A stretch of 64,000 bases of DNA, taken from positions 620,001 through 684,000 of the forward strand of contig NZ_PCPP01000002.1 in the NCBI RefSeq assembly GCF_002979755.1. The letters run 5' to 3'. Origin of the DNA: Chryseobacterium culicis. Lineage in GTDB: Bacteria > Bacteroidota > Bacteroidia > Flavobacteriales > Weeksellaceae. Made by a program: the position numbers and the translations under genes. The notes under the pieces were generated by a model. That model had not been told where the DNA came from. It made no database searches and saw nothing but the letters and a program-made list of their open reading frames with translations. Below are positions 9,070-17,449 of this stretch, piece by piece. Within the stretch, counting starts at the first letter, position 1. Every line of letters begins with the position of its first letter.

Positions 9070-9095
9070 AAAAGGACTTTCGAAAAAGTCCTTTT
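9070..9095 (-). terminator. Terminator after the triple tRNA-Glu array
   Basis: AAAAGGACTTT pairs with AAAGTCCTTTT around a 4-nt loop; on the minus strand it lies immediately 3' of the last tRNA-Glu and is followed by a T run. Confidence 0.85.
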
Positions 9096-9096
9096 G

Positions 9097-9168
9097 TAGC
9101 CCGTAGGGGAATCGAACCCCTCTTACCAGAATGAAAATCTGAGGTCCTAACCGATAGACGAACGGGCC
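9097..9168 (-). tRNA. tRNA-Glu (TTC), array copy 3
   Basis: A 72-nt cloverleaf. The acceptor arm starts GGCCCGT and ends ACGGGCT plus discriminator A. The anticodon loop is TTTTCAT, so the anticodon is TTC. The T arm contains GGTTCGATTCC. CCA is not encoded. Identical to the two upstream copies. Confidence 0.96.
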
Positions 9169-9231
9169 CTCTATCTTCCATTACCGAAGTAATGTGTTAG
9201 TTTTTGTTTTTATAAGTATCAACTCTTATTG

Positions 9232-9303
9232 TAGCCCGTAGGGGAATCGAACCCCTCTTACCAGAATGAAAATCTGAGGTCCTAACCGATAGACGAACGG
9301 GCC
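9232..9303 (-). tRNA. tRNA-Glu (TTC), array copy 2
   Basis: Same 72-nt sequence as the copies at 9097-9168 and 9386-9457; anticodon TTC. A 63-nt spacer separates it from copy 3. Confidence 0.96.
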
Positions 9304-9385
9304 GGTTAGATGTATTTTATTATAGCTTTTTCTACTGTGACCTTTATAAAACCACCATTGTTATAGTGGTCTTATAAGATCTAAG

Positions 9386-9457
9386 TAGCCCGTAGGGGAA
9401 TCGAACCCCTCTTACCAGAATGAAAATCTGAGGTCCTAACCGATAGACGAACGGGCC
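9386..9457 (-). tRNA. tRNA-Glu (TTC), array copy 1
   Basis: Same 72-nt tRNA-Glu, anticodon TTC. Its 5' end lies only 10 nt after the rpsT stop codon and I see no terminator between them, so it is probably processed from the rpsT transcript. Confidence 0.96.
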
Positions 9458-9467
9458 AGCTATATTT

Positions 9468-9722
9468 TTACGCTAATTTATTAACGTGCTTTGTCAATTT
9501 GCTTTTCAAGTTAGCTGCTTTGTTCTTATGGATAATATTTTTCTTAGCTAATTTATCCAATAAAGCGATAACTTTTGGCAGTTGTTCTGTAGCAGCAGCT
9601 TTGTTCTCTTCATTTCTTAAAGCTTTTAAAGCTGTTCTAGCAGTCTTGTGGTAATATCTGTTACGAAGTCTTCTAGTTTCGTTTTGTCTGATTCTTTTTA
9701 GTGCTGATTTATGATTTGCCAT
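9468..9722 (-). CDS. rpsT: 30S ribosomal protein S20
   Basis: An 84-residue basic protein starting [20 protein letters not shown], the usual S20 N-terminus, and of the usual length. It binds 16S rRNA in the body of the small subunit. An upstream in-frame ATG (9743) would add seven residues (MHSHLND), but a TAGTTTTG promoter element covers that spot, so the start at 9722 is used. The three tRNA-Glu genes follow within 10 nt on the same strand, pointing to a mixed mRNA/tRNA transcript. Confidence 0.97.
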   Translation of the reverse strand: MANHKSALKRIRQNETRRLRNRYYHKTARTALKALRNEENKAAATEQLPKVIALLDKLAKKNIIHKNKAANLKSKLTKHVNKLA

Positions 9723-9740
9723 ATCGTTTAAATGTGAGTG

Positions 9741-9771
9741 CAAAACTATAAACTTTTTTTAAAACTACCAA
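9741..9771 (-). promoter_or_regulatory. Promoter of rpsT-tRNA-Glu
   Basis: Minus-strand TTG (9769-9771), 20 nt spacer, TAGTTTTG (9741-9748): a near-perfect Bacteroidota TTG-N20-TAnnTTTG promoter. Transcription would start about 9734, giving a leader of only about a dozen nt. Confidence 0.75.
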
Positions 9772-9788
9772 ATTTATTTTCAAAAATT

Positions 9789-10109
9789 TTAATTTTCTTC
9801 TGAAAGGTACTTTCTAAGTTTATTTATTGCTTGTTCTATTTTTAAATTTTCTTGTTCTTTTTCTAATTTTTTGATCGTATTTCCTAGCATGATCAGTGCA
9901 TTATTCCATTCTCCAGTGGTGTTGGTGAAAGTAAGTTCGTCAATTGTTACTTCAAAAGCAACCCTTTCTCCAGTCCTGTAAAGTCTGAAACTGATTTTAT
10001 CATCTCTGCCTGTAATCCCGCCTTCATTGATTTGTAAATCATAACTTTTTGGGTTAGAGTGGATTTTCTTAAAAAGCAATTTCGCTTCTTGTATTTTTAA
10101 ATCCGGCAT
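9789..10109 (-). CDS. Hypothetical small cytoplasmic protein
   Basis: A 106-residue charged protein without signal peptide or membrane segment. The N-terminal half has alternating beta-like segments (FRLYRTGERVAFEVTIDELT); the C-terminal 45 residues are predicted coiled coil (LGNTIKKLEKEQENLKIEQA). I do not recognise the family. It stands alone on the minus strand. A TATATTTG element at 10216-10223 could be its promoter, which would leave a leader of about 100 nt. The reading frame is convincing but the function is unknown. Confidence 0.6.
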   Translation of the reverse strand: MPDLKIQEAKLLFKKIHSNPKSYDLQINEGGITGRDDKISFRLYRTGERVAFEVTIDELTFTNTTGEWNNALIMLGNTIKKLEKEQENLKIEQAINKLRKYLSEEN

Positions 10110-10416
10110 GATATAAAATTTGATAGTCTGTAGAAAACTACAAACAATGATTTATCAATAATATTTTTCATCAGTGTTAGCATATTTGGGTGACCAACTA
10201 TGGCTAAAATTTTTGCAAATATAATGCTTTTGTAACATATAAAATAAGCGGAATGCTTTTTTCAAATAAAAGTAACCCCCTTTTTAATATAATGACAGTA
10301 ATTACCAGAGTGTCAGTATGCTAAAATTTTGTCCCTTTTCATTGATAATATAATCACAAAACTTGAAAGGCGCTCAAAGCTGTTAAAATTTTAAAAATAA
10401 GAACAGAAGAGCCCAT
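10110..10416. other. Intergenic region
   Basis: AT-rich and non-coding as far as I can see. It holds a possible minus-strand -7 element TATATTTG (10216-10223) for the small hypothetical gene. Apart from the tRNA terminator that begins at 10417, I find nothing else. Confidence 0.5.
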
Positions 10417-10448
10417 AAAAAAACCTTTAACTGATCAGCTAAAGGTTT
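10417..10448 (-). terminator. Terminator of the single tRNA-Glu
   Basis: AAACCTTTA (10421-10429) pairs with TAAAGGTTT (10440-10448); a run of Ts follows on the minus strand. It lies directly 3' of the tRNA-Glu at 10457-10528. Confidence 0.75.
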
Positions 10449-10456
10449 ATAAGTTG

Positions 10457-10528
10457 TAGCCTATAGGGGAATCGAACCCCTGTTGCAAGAATGAAAATCT
10501 TGAGTCCTGACCACTAGACGAATAGGCC
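10457..10528 (-). tRNA. tRNA-Glu (TTC), divergent copy
   Basis: A 72-nt cloverleaf starting GGCCTATTCGTCTAGTGGTC, with anticodon stem CAAGA/TCTTG and loop TTTTCAT (anticodon TTC), T arm GGTTCGATTCC and acceptor end ATAGGCT plus A. It has the same anticodon as the three-copy array, but differs in the acceptor, D and anticodon stems. Confidence 0.94.
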
Positions 10529-10542
10529 AAATTTTGAGGTTG

Positions 10543-10572
10543 CAAAAGTAATCATTAACTTCTGAACTTCAA
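10543..10572 (-). promoter_or_regulatory. Promoter of the single tRNA-Glu
   Basis: Minus-strand TTG (10570-10572), 19 nt spacer, TACTTTTG (10543-10550). Spacing and both boxes match the Bacteroidota consensus; the predicted start falls a few nt before the tRNA 5' end. Confidence 0.8.
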
Positions 10573-10587
10573 AATTTTTTTTTTAAA

Positions 10588-11874
10588 TTATTTGTAGACT
10601 TTCTGTATCACGGTATTTTTGACACCTTTAGCTTCAAGTTCTTTTTGAAGTTTTACAGCATCTTCTAAGGTGTATACTTTTCCATACGTGTAATAAAATA
10701 TACCACTGTCCTTATTTCGCTCCACATCTTTTAAATTTTGAAGGATATAAGAATTGCCATTAAGTTTATCACCGGAATACACTTCTATCGTATAATATCC
10801 CATGCTGATTCTCTGGTTAGGCATAAATCCTACTGCAAAAGCATTTCTGAAGCCTGCATCCTTAGCTGTTTTAAGATTGATGTCTTTCACGGAAGCCATA
10901 TTGGTTACAGCATAATAGTACTTATATTGTCCGTTTTCCTTAAGGGTAAGAATATAGTTCAGTCCTTTCAGTGCAGGATCATTTTCATTGTATTTAGTAG
11001 GTGAACTCATTAAGAGAATTCTGAAATCATTTTTCAAAGGAACTTCTGCCGGCTTTTCAGGTTCAGGTTTTCTGACAGCAATAGAACCACCGGATTTTCT
11101 GTCAACAGCTTTTTTATAATCAATAATAGCATTGTAGATACTTTCCGCAATTTCAGTCTGTCCTTTGTCTGAAGCAATGTAGTGGCTTTCCTCAGGATGA
11201 TTGATGAACCCTGTTTCTATCAGTACAGAAGGCATGGCATTCATACGGAGAACGTGAAGGTTCTTCTGGAATACACCTCTTGAAGACCTTTTATCTTTAT
11301 TCACAAAGTTATCTTCTACCAATCCTCCTAAAAGAAGACTTGATTCCAGATATTTACTTTGTTGAAGCTTCAGGGCAATTAATGATTCTGGTGAATCCGG
11401 ATTATACGATCCGAATGTCTGCTTATCTTTTTCATCCAGAAAAATCACGTCATTTTCTCTTTTAGCAACCTCAAGGTTTTCATTATTCTGGTTAGGTCCC
11501 TGTACATATGTTTCAGTACCATATGCTGTAGGTCTTTGGGAAGAATTACAGTGAATAGATACAAAAAGATCTGCCTTGCTCCTGTTGGCCAGATTGGTTC
11601 TGTCCGACAGAGAAGGATATTCGTCAATTTTTCGGGTATATATTACTTTGAAGTCTCTGTTTTTCTCTAACATTGCCCCTACTTTTAACGTAATGGCAAG
11701 TGTAATGTCTTTTTCTGCGACTCTTCCAATGTCAGAATAAGTCCTGTTGGCTCCATGATCACTTCCTCCGTGACCCGCATCCAGAACGATAGTAAACTTC
11801 TTTTGGGAGAAAACAAAGTTGCTGGTTAGGATAAGGAGAAATGATAAAATTATTTTAAAATTTTGTTTGTGCAT
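10588..11874 (-). CDS. N-acetylmuramoyl-L-alanine amidase (Amidase_3) with SPOR-like tail
   Basis: A 428-residue periplasmic peptidoglycan amidase that cuts the bond between N-acetylmuramic acid and L-alanine. The signal peptide ends at VFSQ (about residue 24). The Amidase_3 domain spans about 27-255, with zinc ligands His35 (LDAGHGG), Glu54 (VAEKD) and His108 (VSIHCN) and the catalytic Glu220 (LIETGF). The C-terminus (about 345-428) resembles a SPOR-type peptidoglycan-binding region (YYTYGKVYTLEDAVKLQKEL). This matches the AmiC-like amidases used in daughter-cell separation. It is divergent from the LptD gene, 53 nt away. Confidence 0.92.
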   Translation of the reverse strand: MHKQNFKIILSFLLILTSNFVFSQKKFTIVLDAGHGGSDHGANRTYSDIGRVAEKDITLAITLKVGAMLEKNRDFKVIYTRKIDEYPSLSDRTNLANRSKADLFVSIHCNSSQRPTAYGTETYVQGPNQNNENLEVAKRENDVIFLDEKDKQTFGSYNPDSPESLIALKLQQSKYLESSLLLGGLVEDNFVNKDKRSSRGVFQKNLHVLRMNAMPSVLIETGFINHPEESHYIASDKGQTEIAESIYNAIIDYKKAVDRKSGGSIAVRKPEPEKPAEVPLKNDFRILLMSSPTKYNENDPALKGLNYILTLKENGQYKYYYAVTNMASVKDINLKTAKDAGFRNAFAVGFMPNQRISMGYYTIEVYSGDKLNGNSYILQNLKDVERNKDSGIFYYTYGKVYTLEDAVKLQKELEAKGVKNTVIQKVYK

Positions 11875-11896
11875 CTTACAGTTATAAAAATTATAT

Positions 11897-11904
11897 TAAT
11901 TTTG
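11897..11904 (+). promoter_or_regulatory. -7 element of the lptD-like gene
   Basis: TAATTTTG matches TAnnTTTG. A start about 7 nt downstream would lie just before the TTG start codon at 11928. No well-spaced -33 box is visible. Confidence 0.45.
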
Positions 11905-11927
11905 AGCCTTAATTATATAGTATAAAA

Positions 11928-14513
11928 TTGGCCAAAACCGTCTTCAAAAATATATTACAAATTTTAATTATCCTAATTTTTAACAATTTTTTAGCACAGA
12001 AAACTCCTGAAAAATTGCCTAAAAATGCGGTTAATGATACTATTTCCAAAAAGGATACCATAGTTGTAAAAAAAGAATCTTTAAATGATGTTCTTCGTAC
12101 CAAAGCGGATGATCAGAGAAGAGATGTCCCGAAAAAAATGACATTCCTGAATAAAAATGCTCAGGTAAAATATCAGGATATGCAGATTGATGCAGACTAT
12201 ATCTCTATTGATGATAATAAAAGTCTGATCTATGCCAGAGGAAAACAGGACTCTTTAGGGAAGATTATTGAACCTGTAATTACCACGCAGGCAGGAAAAA
12301 AATACGAAACCAACGAATTCAGCTATAATACAAAAACGAAACAGGCCATTGCTTTCAATGCAAGAACAGAAGAAAGTGAAGGGGTAATTATAGCTCAGAA
12401 AACAAAAAAATATAATGATTCCGTATTCGCGATGAGAAAAGCGGATTATACAACGGATGATTATTTTATTAAGAAAAAAGATACGGCAGCGGATTATTTT
12501 ATGAGAGCTTATAATATTAAGCTGATTAAAACCAAGAATAAATCCCAGATCGTTACAGGTCCTATTCAAATGTTTATTGAGCAGGTTCCTACACCGCTTT
12601 ATCTTCCTTTTGCCATTTTGCCGTTCTCAGATAAAAGAGCAGCGGGTATCCTGATCCCAAGTTTCGGGGAAAGGGAAGATGTAGGTTTCTTCCTGAATGG
12701 AATAGGATATTACCAACCCATTGGAGAGCACTTTGATCTTAAAGTTTTAGCTGATATTTATACAAAAGGAAGCTGGAACTTACGGCCTCAGGTGAACTAC
12801 CAGAAGAAATACCGTTACTCCGGAAACTTTACGGCAGATATCGGGACTATGGTAAGAGGAATTAAAGGACTGGATGATTATTCCAAAAACAGTACCTACA
12901 GAATAAACTGGACGCATTCTCAGGATTCTAAAGCCAATCCTTTCCTTACATTCAGTGCTTCGGTAGATATTGTAAGTACCAAGTTCTATAACAATCCGCT
13001 TAATAACAACTACATTTTCAACCAGAATGTATTGAATACCCAGCAGAACTCTACGGTAACCCTTACCAAGAGATTCCTGAAACTTCCGATGACAATTACA
13101 GGAACAGCTTCTTATTCTCAAAACTTTGCAACGGGATTGGCAGACCTTCGTCTTCCGCAAATGAACGTAGCCATCAACCAGTTTTATCTGTTTAAATCAA
13201 GAACAGGAATCAGACAGGGACTTCTTGAAAATATTACTGTAAATACCGGATTCAACCTTACCAATTTCGTAAATACTCAGGAAAATGAGCTGTTTAAAAA
13301 AGAAATGTGGGATAAGATGCAGACAGGGCTTAAAAATAACATCGCTTTAGCAACCAATACAACATTGGCGAAATATTTCACTTTCAGTTTAAGTGCCAAT
13401 ATCGACAATGCTTTGACAACAAAGACGCTGAACAGATTTTATGATCCCGTAAAAAACGTAACAGTGGATGAGATCAATAAAAACTTTACAGGATATTCTA
13501 CCTTCTCTACTTCTGCCAGTCTTCAGACGACCCTTTTCGGAATGATGAAATTCAAAAAAGGATCTACAGTGGAAGCGGTGAGACATATGATGACTCCGAG
13601 TGTGAGCTTTACTTATTCACCGGACTTTTCAAGTCCTAACTTCGGATATTACAAAAATTATTACAATGCCAACGGAGCACTGACCCCTTATTCTATTTTT
13701 GAAAAAGGAATCATTGGAAGCCCGTCAAGTGGTATGCAGGGAGCTTTAGGTTTTAATATCGGTAATAATATCGAGATGAAAGTAAAGTCTAAGAGCGATT
13801 CTACAGGAGTGAAAAAAATCAAAATTTTTGAATCTTTAAACTTTGCAGGAAGCTACAACTTTGCTGCTAAAGACCATCCTTGGTCCGTATTTTCAATCAA
13901 CGGACAGTCTTCTTTCTTCAACAATAAACTTACGGTAAATACCAGTCTGGCACTGGAACCTTATAAAATTGATTTCTCATCAGGACAGGATACAGGAATA
14001 AGAACAGAACAGTTCGGACACTTCAGTGTACAGGGATTCAACGTTCAGTTGTCTTATCCTTTAAGCAGCGAAATTTTTGGAGAGAAGAAAGATTATGCGA
14101 AGAAGTATTCGTCGAAAGGAGAAGTCAGAAATGAAAATTATTATTTTGATGATGATCATTATGCTCACTTTGATCAGGCATGGACTCTGAATATTAGTGC
14201 TAATTATGCCTACTCAAAAGGATTAAGCAGGTTTGGTAATAAAATTGCTTCTTTAGGTTTGGATGGTAGTATTAAACTTACCCCTTACTGGAATATCAAC
14301 GGAAGTACGCATTATGATATGGTGACTAAAGAATTGGCGTACACAAGAATTGGTTTTTCAAGAGATCAACGAAGTTTTACCATCAATTTCAACTGGGTTC
14401 CTTTCGGACAGTATAAAGTATATGACTTCTTTATCGGGATCAAAGCCAACATCTTAAGTGATGCATTGAAGTACAAAGACAGAAGCTTTACCCAGCCTAA
14501 TGCACCTTTCTAA
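11928..14513 (+). CDS. lptD: LPS assembly outer-membrane protein LptD (Bacteroidota type)
   Basis: An 861-residue outer-membrane protein that should insert lipopolysaccharide into the outer leaflet. The signal peptide ends at NNFLAQ (about 24). An OstA/LptA-like N-terminal region (about 60-195) contains DADYISIDDNKSLIYARGKQ and the typical motif IEQVPTPLYLPFAILPF. The rest is the LptD barrel (DKRAAGILIPSFGEREDVGF onwards). The start is a TTG: the frame has an upstream stop at 11910 and no ATG before the signal peptide. In Bacteroidota, LptD proteins lack the enterobacterial disulphide pattern, as here. Confidence 0.87.
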   Translation: MAKTVFKNILQILIILIFNNFLAQKTPEKLPKNAVNDTISKKDTIVVKKESLNDVLRTKADDQRRDVPKKMTFLNKNAQVKYQDMQIDADYISIDDNKSLIYARGKQDSLGKIIEPVITTQAGKKYETNEFSYNTKTKQAIAFNARTEESEGVIIAQKTKKYNDSVFAMRKADYTTDDYFIKKKDTAADYFMRAYNIKLIKTKNKSQIVTGPIQMFIEQVPTPLYLPFAILPFSDKRAAGILIPSFGEREDVGFFLNGIGYYQPIGEHFDLKVLADIYTKGSWNLRPQVNYQKKYRYSGNFTADIGTMVRGIKGLDDYSKNSTYRINWTHSQDSKANPFLTFSASVDIVSTKFYNNPLNNNYIFNQNVLNTQQNSTVTLTKRFLKLPMTITGTASYSQNFATGLADLRLPQMNVAINQFYLFKSRTGIRQGLLENITVNTGFNLTNFVNTQENELFKKEMWDKMQTGLKNNIALATNTTLAKYFTFSLSANIDNALTTKTLNRFYDPVKNVTVDEINKNFTGYSTFSTSASLQTTLFGMMKFKKGSTVEAVRHMMTPSVSFTYSPDFSSPNFGYYKNYYNANGALTPYSIFEKGIIGSPSSGMQGALGFNIGNNIEMKVKSKSDSTGVKKIKIFESLNFAGSYNFAAKDHPWSVFSINGQSSFFNNKLTVNTSLALEPYKIDFSSGQDTGIRTEQFGHFSVQGFNVQLSYPLSSEIFGEKKDYAKKYSSKGEVRNENYYFDDDHYAHFDQAWTLNISANYAYSKGLSRFGNKIASLGLDGSIKLTPYWNINGSTHYDMVTKELAYTRIGFSRDQRSFTINFNWVPFGQYKVYDFFIGIKANILSDALKYKDRSFTQPNAPF

Positions 14514-14520
14514 TATCAGA

Positions 14521-14551
14521 TTGGCATTTGAGAATATAAATTTTATATTTG
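14521..14551 (+). promoter_or_regulatory. Promoter of ridA
   Basis: TTG (14521-14523), 20 nt spacer, TATATTTG (14544-14551): a canonical Bacteroidota promoter about 100 nt ahead of the ridA start. Confidence 0.7.
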
Positions 14552-14654
14552 CAAGCAAAATAAATTCTAATGAAGTCACTGCTAACGAGATTTTCTTTTT
14601 AATGAATACCGTAGATGTGACTACTTATAACTTTAGAAAAAATAATATCCACAT

Positions 14655-15035
14655 ATGAAACAAATAATCAACACAGTTAATGCACCTGCAGCTATCGGAC
14701 CTTATTCACAAGCTAATATGGCAAATGGAGTTTTATATATCTCCGGACAGATTCCTGTAGATCCTGCAACTGGTAAATTGGTAGAAGGAATTGAAAAGGA
14801 AACGCACCAGGTAATGAAAAACCTTGAAGCGATCCTTACTGAAGCCGGTATGACTTTTAAAAATGTTGTAAAAGCTACCATCTTCCTTAAGAGTATGGAT
14901 GATTTTGCTGTAATGAATGATATTTATGCTTCTTACTTAGATTCAGAAAGCTACCCGGCACGTGAAACTGTACAGGTTTCTTGCCTGCCTAAAAATGTGG
15001 ATATCGAAATTTCTATGATTGCACATCAGGATTAA
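14655..15035 (+). CDS. ridA: RidA family reactive imine deaminase
   Basis: A 126-residue cytoplasmic enzyme of the YjgF/YER057c/UK114 family. It hydrolyses reactive 2-aminoacrylate-type imines formed by PLP enzymes such as threonine dehydratase. Family residues are present: Tyr17 in GPYSQA, the active-site Arg103 in YPARETVQV, and the IEISMIA tail with its conserved Glu118. The length equals that of characterised trimeric RidA proteins. The stop codon overlaps the start of the next gene by one base (TAATG), so the two are cotranscribed. Confidence 0.95.
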   Translation: MKQIINTVNAPAAIGPYSQANMANGVLYISGQIPVDPATGKLVEGIEKETHQVMKNLEAILTEAGMTFKNVVKATIFLKSMDDFAVMNDIYASYLDSESYPARETVQVSCLPKNVDIEISMIAHQD

Positions 15036-15490
15036 TGAATTTTATAAGAAATACAATTGCGGTTCTGGTAGGTCTTGGTATTGCAGGACTTATTATTACT
15101 CTTGGTATAAGAGTGTTTCCGCAATGGATAACTTTTGAGGCTTTTGCTCCGTTTGAGCACTGGCAAAGGTTTCTTTTCAGCATGAAAGATGATAAGGCAT
15201 TTTTCGGCTTCCTGTTGTTTATTTCCGGACTAGGAACTACCATTGGAGGAGTGGCAACAGCTATTATCGTAAAATATGCTAAAGTAGCCTATGCTATTCT
15301 GATCGGATTTATTATGCTCTTTATCGCAATGCTGGATGTTATTATTTTTCCTTATCATCCTACATTTTATAAGATTTCTATTTTCCTTACATTCTTTCCG
15401 TTTTCCTGGATTGGAGGTAAGATTGTAGAAGTTATCTATGAGCGGAACAGGAAGAAAGTAATTTCTGAAAAAATGAATAAGCCTAAATAA
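15035..15490 (+). CDS. Hypothetical four-helix membrane protein
   Basis: A 151-residue integral membrane protein. Four hydrophobic segments are visible: about 8-27 (AVLVGLGIAGLIITLGI), 57-78 (FFGFLLFISGLGTTIGGVAT), 84-106 (VAYAILIGFIMLFIAMLDVI) and 112-130 (ISIFLTFFPFSWIGGKI). The C-terminal tail is basic. It starts at the last base of the ridA stop codon, so it is translationally coupled to ridA, and a strong terminator follows. I do not recognise a named family. Confidence 0.72.
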   Translation: MNFIRNTIAVLVGLGIAGLIITLGIRVFPQWITFEAFAPFEHWQRFLFSMKDDKAFFGFLLFISGLGTTIGGVATAIIVKYAKVAYAILIGFIMLFIAMLDVIIFPYHPTFYKISIFLTFFPFSWIGGKIVEVIYERNRKKVISEKMNKPK

Positions 15491-15495
15491 AATAT

Positions 15496-15527
15496 AAAAA
15501 ACGCTGCAGATTTCTGCAGCGTTTTTT
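15496..15527. terminator. Bidirectional terminator between convergent genes
   Basis: ACGCTGCAG (15501-15509) and CTGCAGCGT (15514-15522), flanked by A5 and T7, form a terminator usable in both directions. It serves the ridA operon and the minus-strand protease gene. Confidence 0.9.
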
Positions 15528-15557
15528 TGTTGATATGAAAACCAATTTGTTTTCTGA

Positions 15558-17087
15558 TTAAGGCATTTTAAATCCTTTCGTATAAATTCTTCCGTAGTCA
15601 TCCACAAATTTCACCTGTACATTCCCCTGATATTTCTCCAGGGTCTTTTCTACATCTTTCTGTGAATTTACTGGTTTGCCGTTTACTTCAATGATGATAT
15701 AATTGTCAACGATTCCGATTTTAGCCATTTCGCTGCCTTCAGATACGTTTTTCGCTACAACACCACTGTTCAGTCCATATTCTGTTTTGAAACGTTCTGT
15801 AAGGGGATCAAATTCAGCTCCGATTTTTTCAGTCACACTAAGGTCGGCTTTCGTTCTGGTAGAAGTTCCTCCTTTCTGGTCTCTAAGAGTTACAGAAGTA
15901 GTTCCTTCTTTACCATTTCTTACATAAGTCACCTGTACTTTATCTCCGGGACGCTTGCTTCCGATGGACATTGAAAGGTCAGCAAAATCTGTAATGTCGT
16001 AGTTGTCTACTTTGGTAATTACATCTCCTTTTTTCAATCCTGCATCTTCAGCACCACTGTTTTCCCCAAATCCTGTAATATAGATTCCTGAACCTACTTT
16101 TAGCGTTGTTTTAAACTGTTTGTTATATGAAGTTACCAATTGATCATTTGAAAGATCTAAAGACTGAACTCCAAGGAATCCTCTCTGTACAATTCCGAAT
16201 TTCTTGATATCCTCAACAATTTTTCTTGCCAGATTGGCAGGGACAGCAAATCCGTATCCCTGGTAATATCCTGTAGTAGACTGAATCGCAGAGTTGATCC
16301 CGATAAGCTCTCCATTCGTATTCACCAAAGCTCCTCCTGAGTTACCCGGGTTGATGGCCGCATCCGTTTGAATGAAACTTTCAATAGGATTCGTTGCTTT
16401 TCCCTGACTTCCTAGAATTCCGATACCTCTTCCTTTAGCAGAAACAATACCAGCGGTTACGGTAGAATTTAATCCCAATGGATTTCCTACTGCCAGTACC
16501 CATTGTCCTACATCAATATTGTCTGAATTTGCAAAATTTAAATAAGGAAGACCTTTTTCTTCAATCTTTAATAAAGAGATATCCGTATTAGGGTCTGTTC
16601 CCACCAATGTTGCAATATATGATTTCTTGTTGCTCAACACTACTTCCAGCTTATTGGCACCTGCTACAACGTGGTTGTTGGAAATGATATAACCGTCCGG
16701 AGAGATGATTACACCAGAACCCATTCCTGATGGCATATTTTCAGGAGCCTGCTGTTGCTTCTGTCTTTGCTGGCCTCTTCCTCCGAAAGGATCTCCGAAG
16801 AAAAAGTCGAATAAGTCCTGTTCTGAAGCCCTGCTTGCTGTTCTGCTCTGGTAATTTTTAATGGTAACTACAGCGGGAACGGTTGTTTTCGCTGCTTTTA
16901 CAAAATCATCACCTACAGCTCCTGTATTCATTCCTGCGAATGAAGTATTAGGTGCAGCGGTTGTAAAGTAAGATTGATCTCCATTGCTGGAGTTGTGTCC
17001 GAAATATTGTAAACCTCCAACGGTAGTAGCTCCGGAAATGACTCCAACTACTGCAAATGGTAATAGTTTTTTTAAAGTACTCTTCAT
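15558..17087 (-). CDS. degP: HtrA/DegP family periplasmic serine protease with two PDZ domains
   Basis: A 509-residue envelope protease and chaperone that degrades misfolded periplasmic proteins. The N-terminus (residues 1-27) is a signal or membrane anchor. The trypsin-like domain (about 60-290) carries the full triad: His139 (NNHVVAG), Asp169 (NTDISLLK) and Ser250 (NPGNSGGA). Two PDZ domains follow (about 300-395, with GFLGVQSLDL, and about 410-509). The Gln/Gly-rich LA-type loop (about 100-122) fits DegP-like proteins. It stands alone between a bidirectional terminator and the promoter region divergent from trhO. Confidence 0.94.
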   Translation of the reverse strand: MKSTLKKLLPFAVVGVISGATTVGGLQYFGHNSSNGDQSYFTTAAPNTSFAGMNTGAVGDDFVKAAKTTVPAVVTIKNYQSRTASRASEQDLFDFFFGDPFGGRGQQRQKQQQAPENMPSGMGSGVIISPDGYIISNNHVVAGANKLEVVLSNKKSYIATLVGTDPNTDISLLKIEEKGLPYLNFANSDNIDVGQWVLAVGNPLGLNSTVTAGIVSAKGRGIGILGSQGKATNPIESFIQTDAAINPGNSGGALVNTNGELIGINSAIQSTTGYYQGYGFAVPANLARKIVEDIKKFGIVQRGFLGVQSLDLSNDQLVTSYNKQFKTTLKVGSGIYITGFGENSGAEDAGLKKGDVITKVDNYDITDFADLSMSIGSKRPGDKVQVTYVRNGKEGTTSVTLRDQKGGTSTRTKADLSVTEKIGAEFDPLTERFKTEYGLNSGVVAKNVSEGSEMAKIGIVDNYIIIEVNGKPVNSQKDVEKTLEKYQGNVQVKFVDDYGRIYTKGFKMP

Positions 17088-17449
17088 TGTATATCTTTCT
17101 TGTTTATTAATTAATTTCTTTTTTATGTTTTTGAGTAAACAAATTTAATGTTAAATAAGTAAGCAATTAGTATGCTATGTTTCAATTTTAACTAAAATTT
17201 AACGGCTATTATATCAATTTGTGTCTTATGTCATAATTGTTAATGCCAGAGTTAACAAAACTTAAAAAAAAATTAAAGAATAATATGACATAATGATGGC
17301 TAAAGTCTGCTGTTTTTTTACTCTTTTATTACAAATTGTTTGCTTCTGATCACTGATTGTTCACAACTCGTGATTTCTGTCATTAATATACTTAATTCTA
17401 AAATTCTTATCTTTGCAAAAATTTTATTCTCACTTAAAACGTTTATAGC
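17088..17449. promoter_or_regulatory. Divergent promoter region degP / trhO
   Basis: This 362-nt region has no gene. On the minus strand TAAATTTG (17140-17147) is a likely degP -7 box. On the plus strand TATCTTTG (17408-17415) is a likely trhO -7 box. Two inverted copies of a 9-mer, TATGTCATA (17227-17235) and TATGACATA (17283-17291), lie between them and could be regulator sites; nothing else is evident. Confidence 0.5.

Noticed and set aside
9097..9457. CRISPR-like array suggested by three identical 72-nt units
   Set aside because: The units fold as tRNA-Glu and the spacing is irregular.
14571..14603. Ten-codon frame in the ridA leader
   Set aside because: Too short and without any supporting signal; expected by chance.
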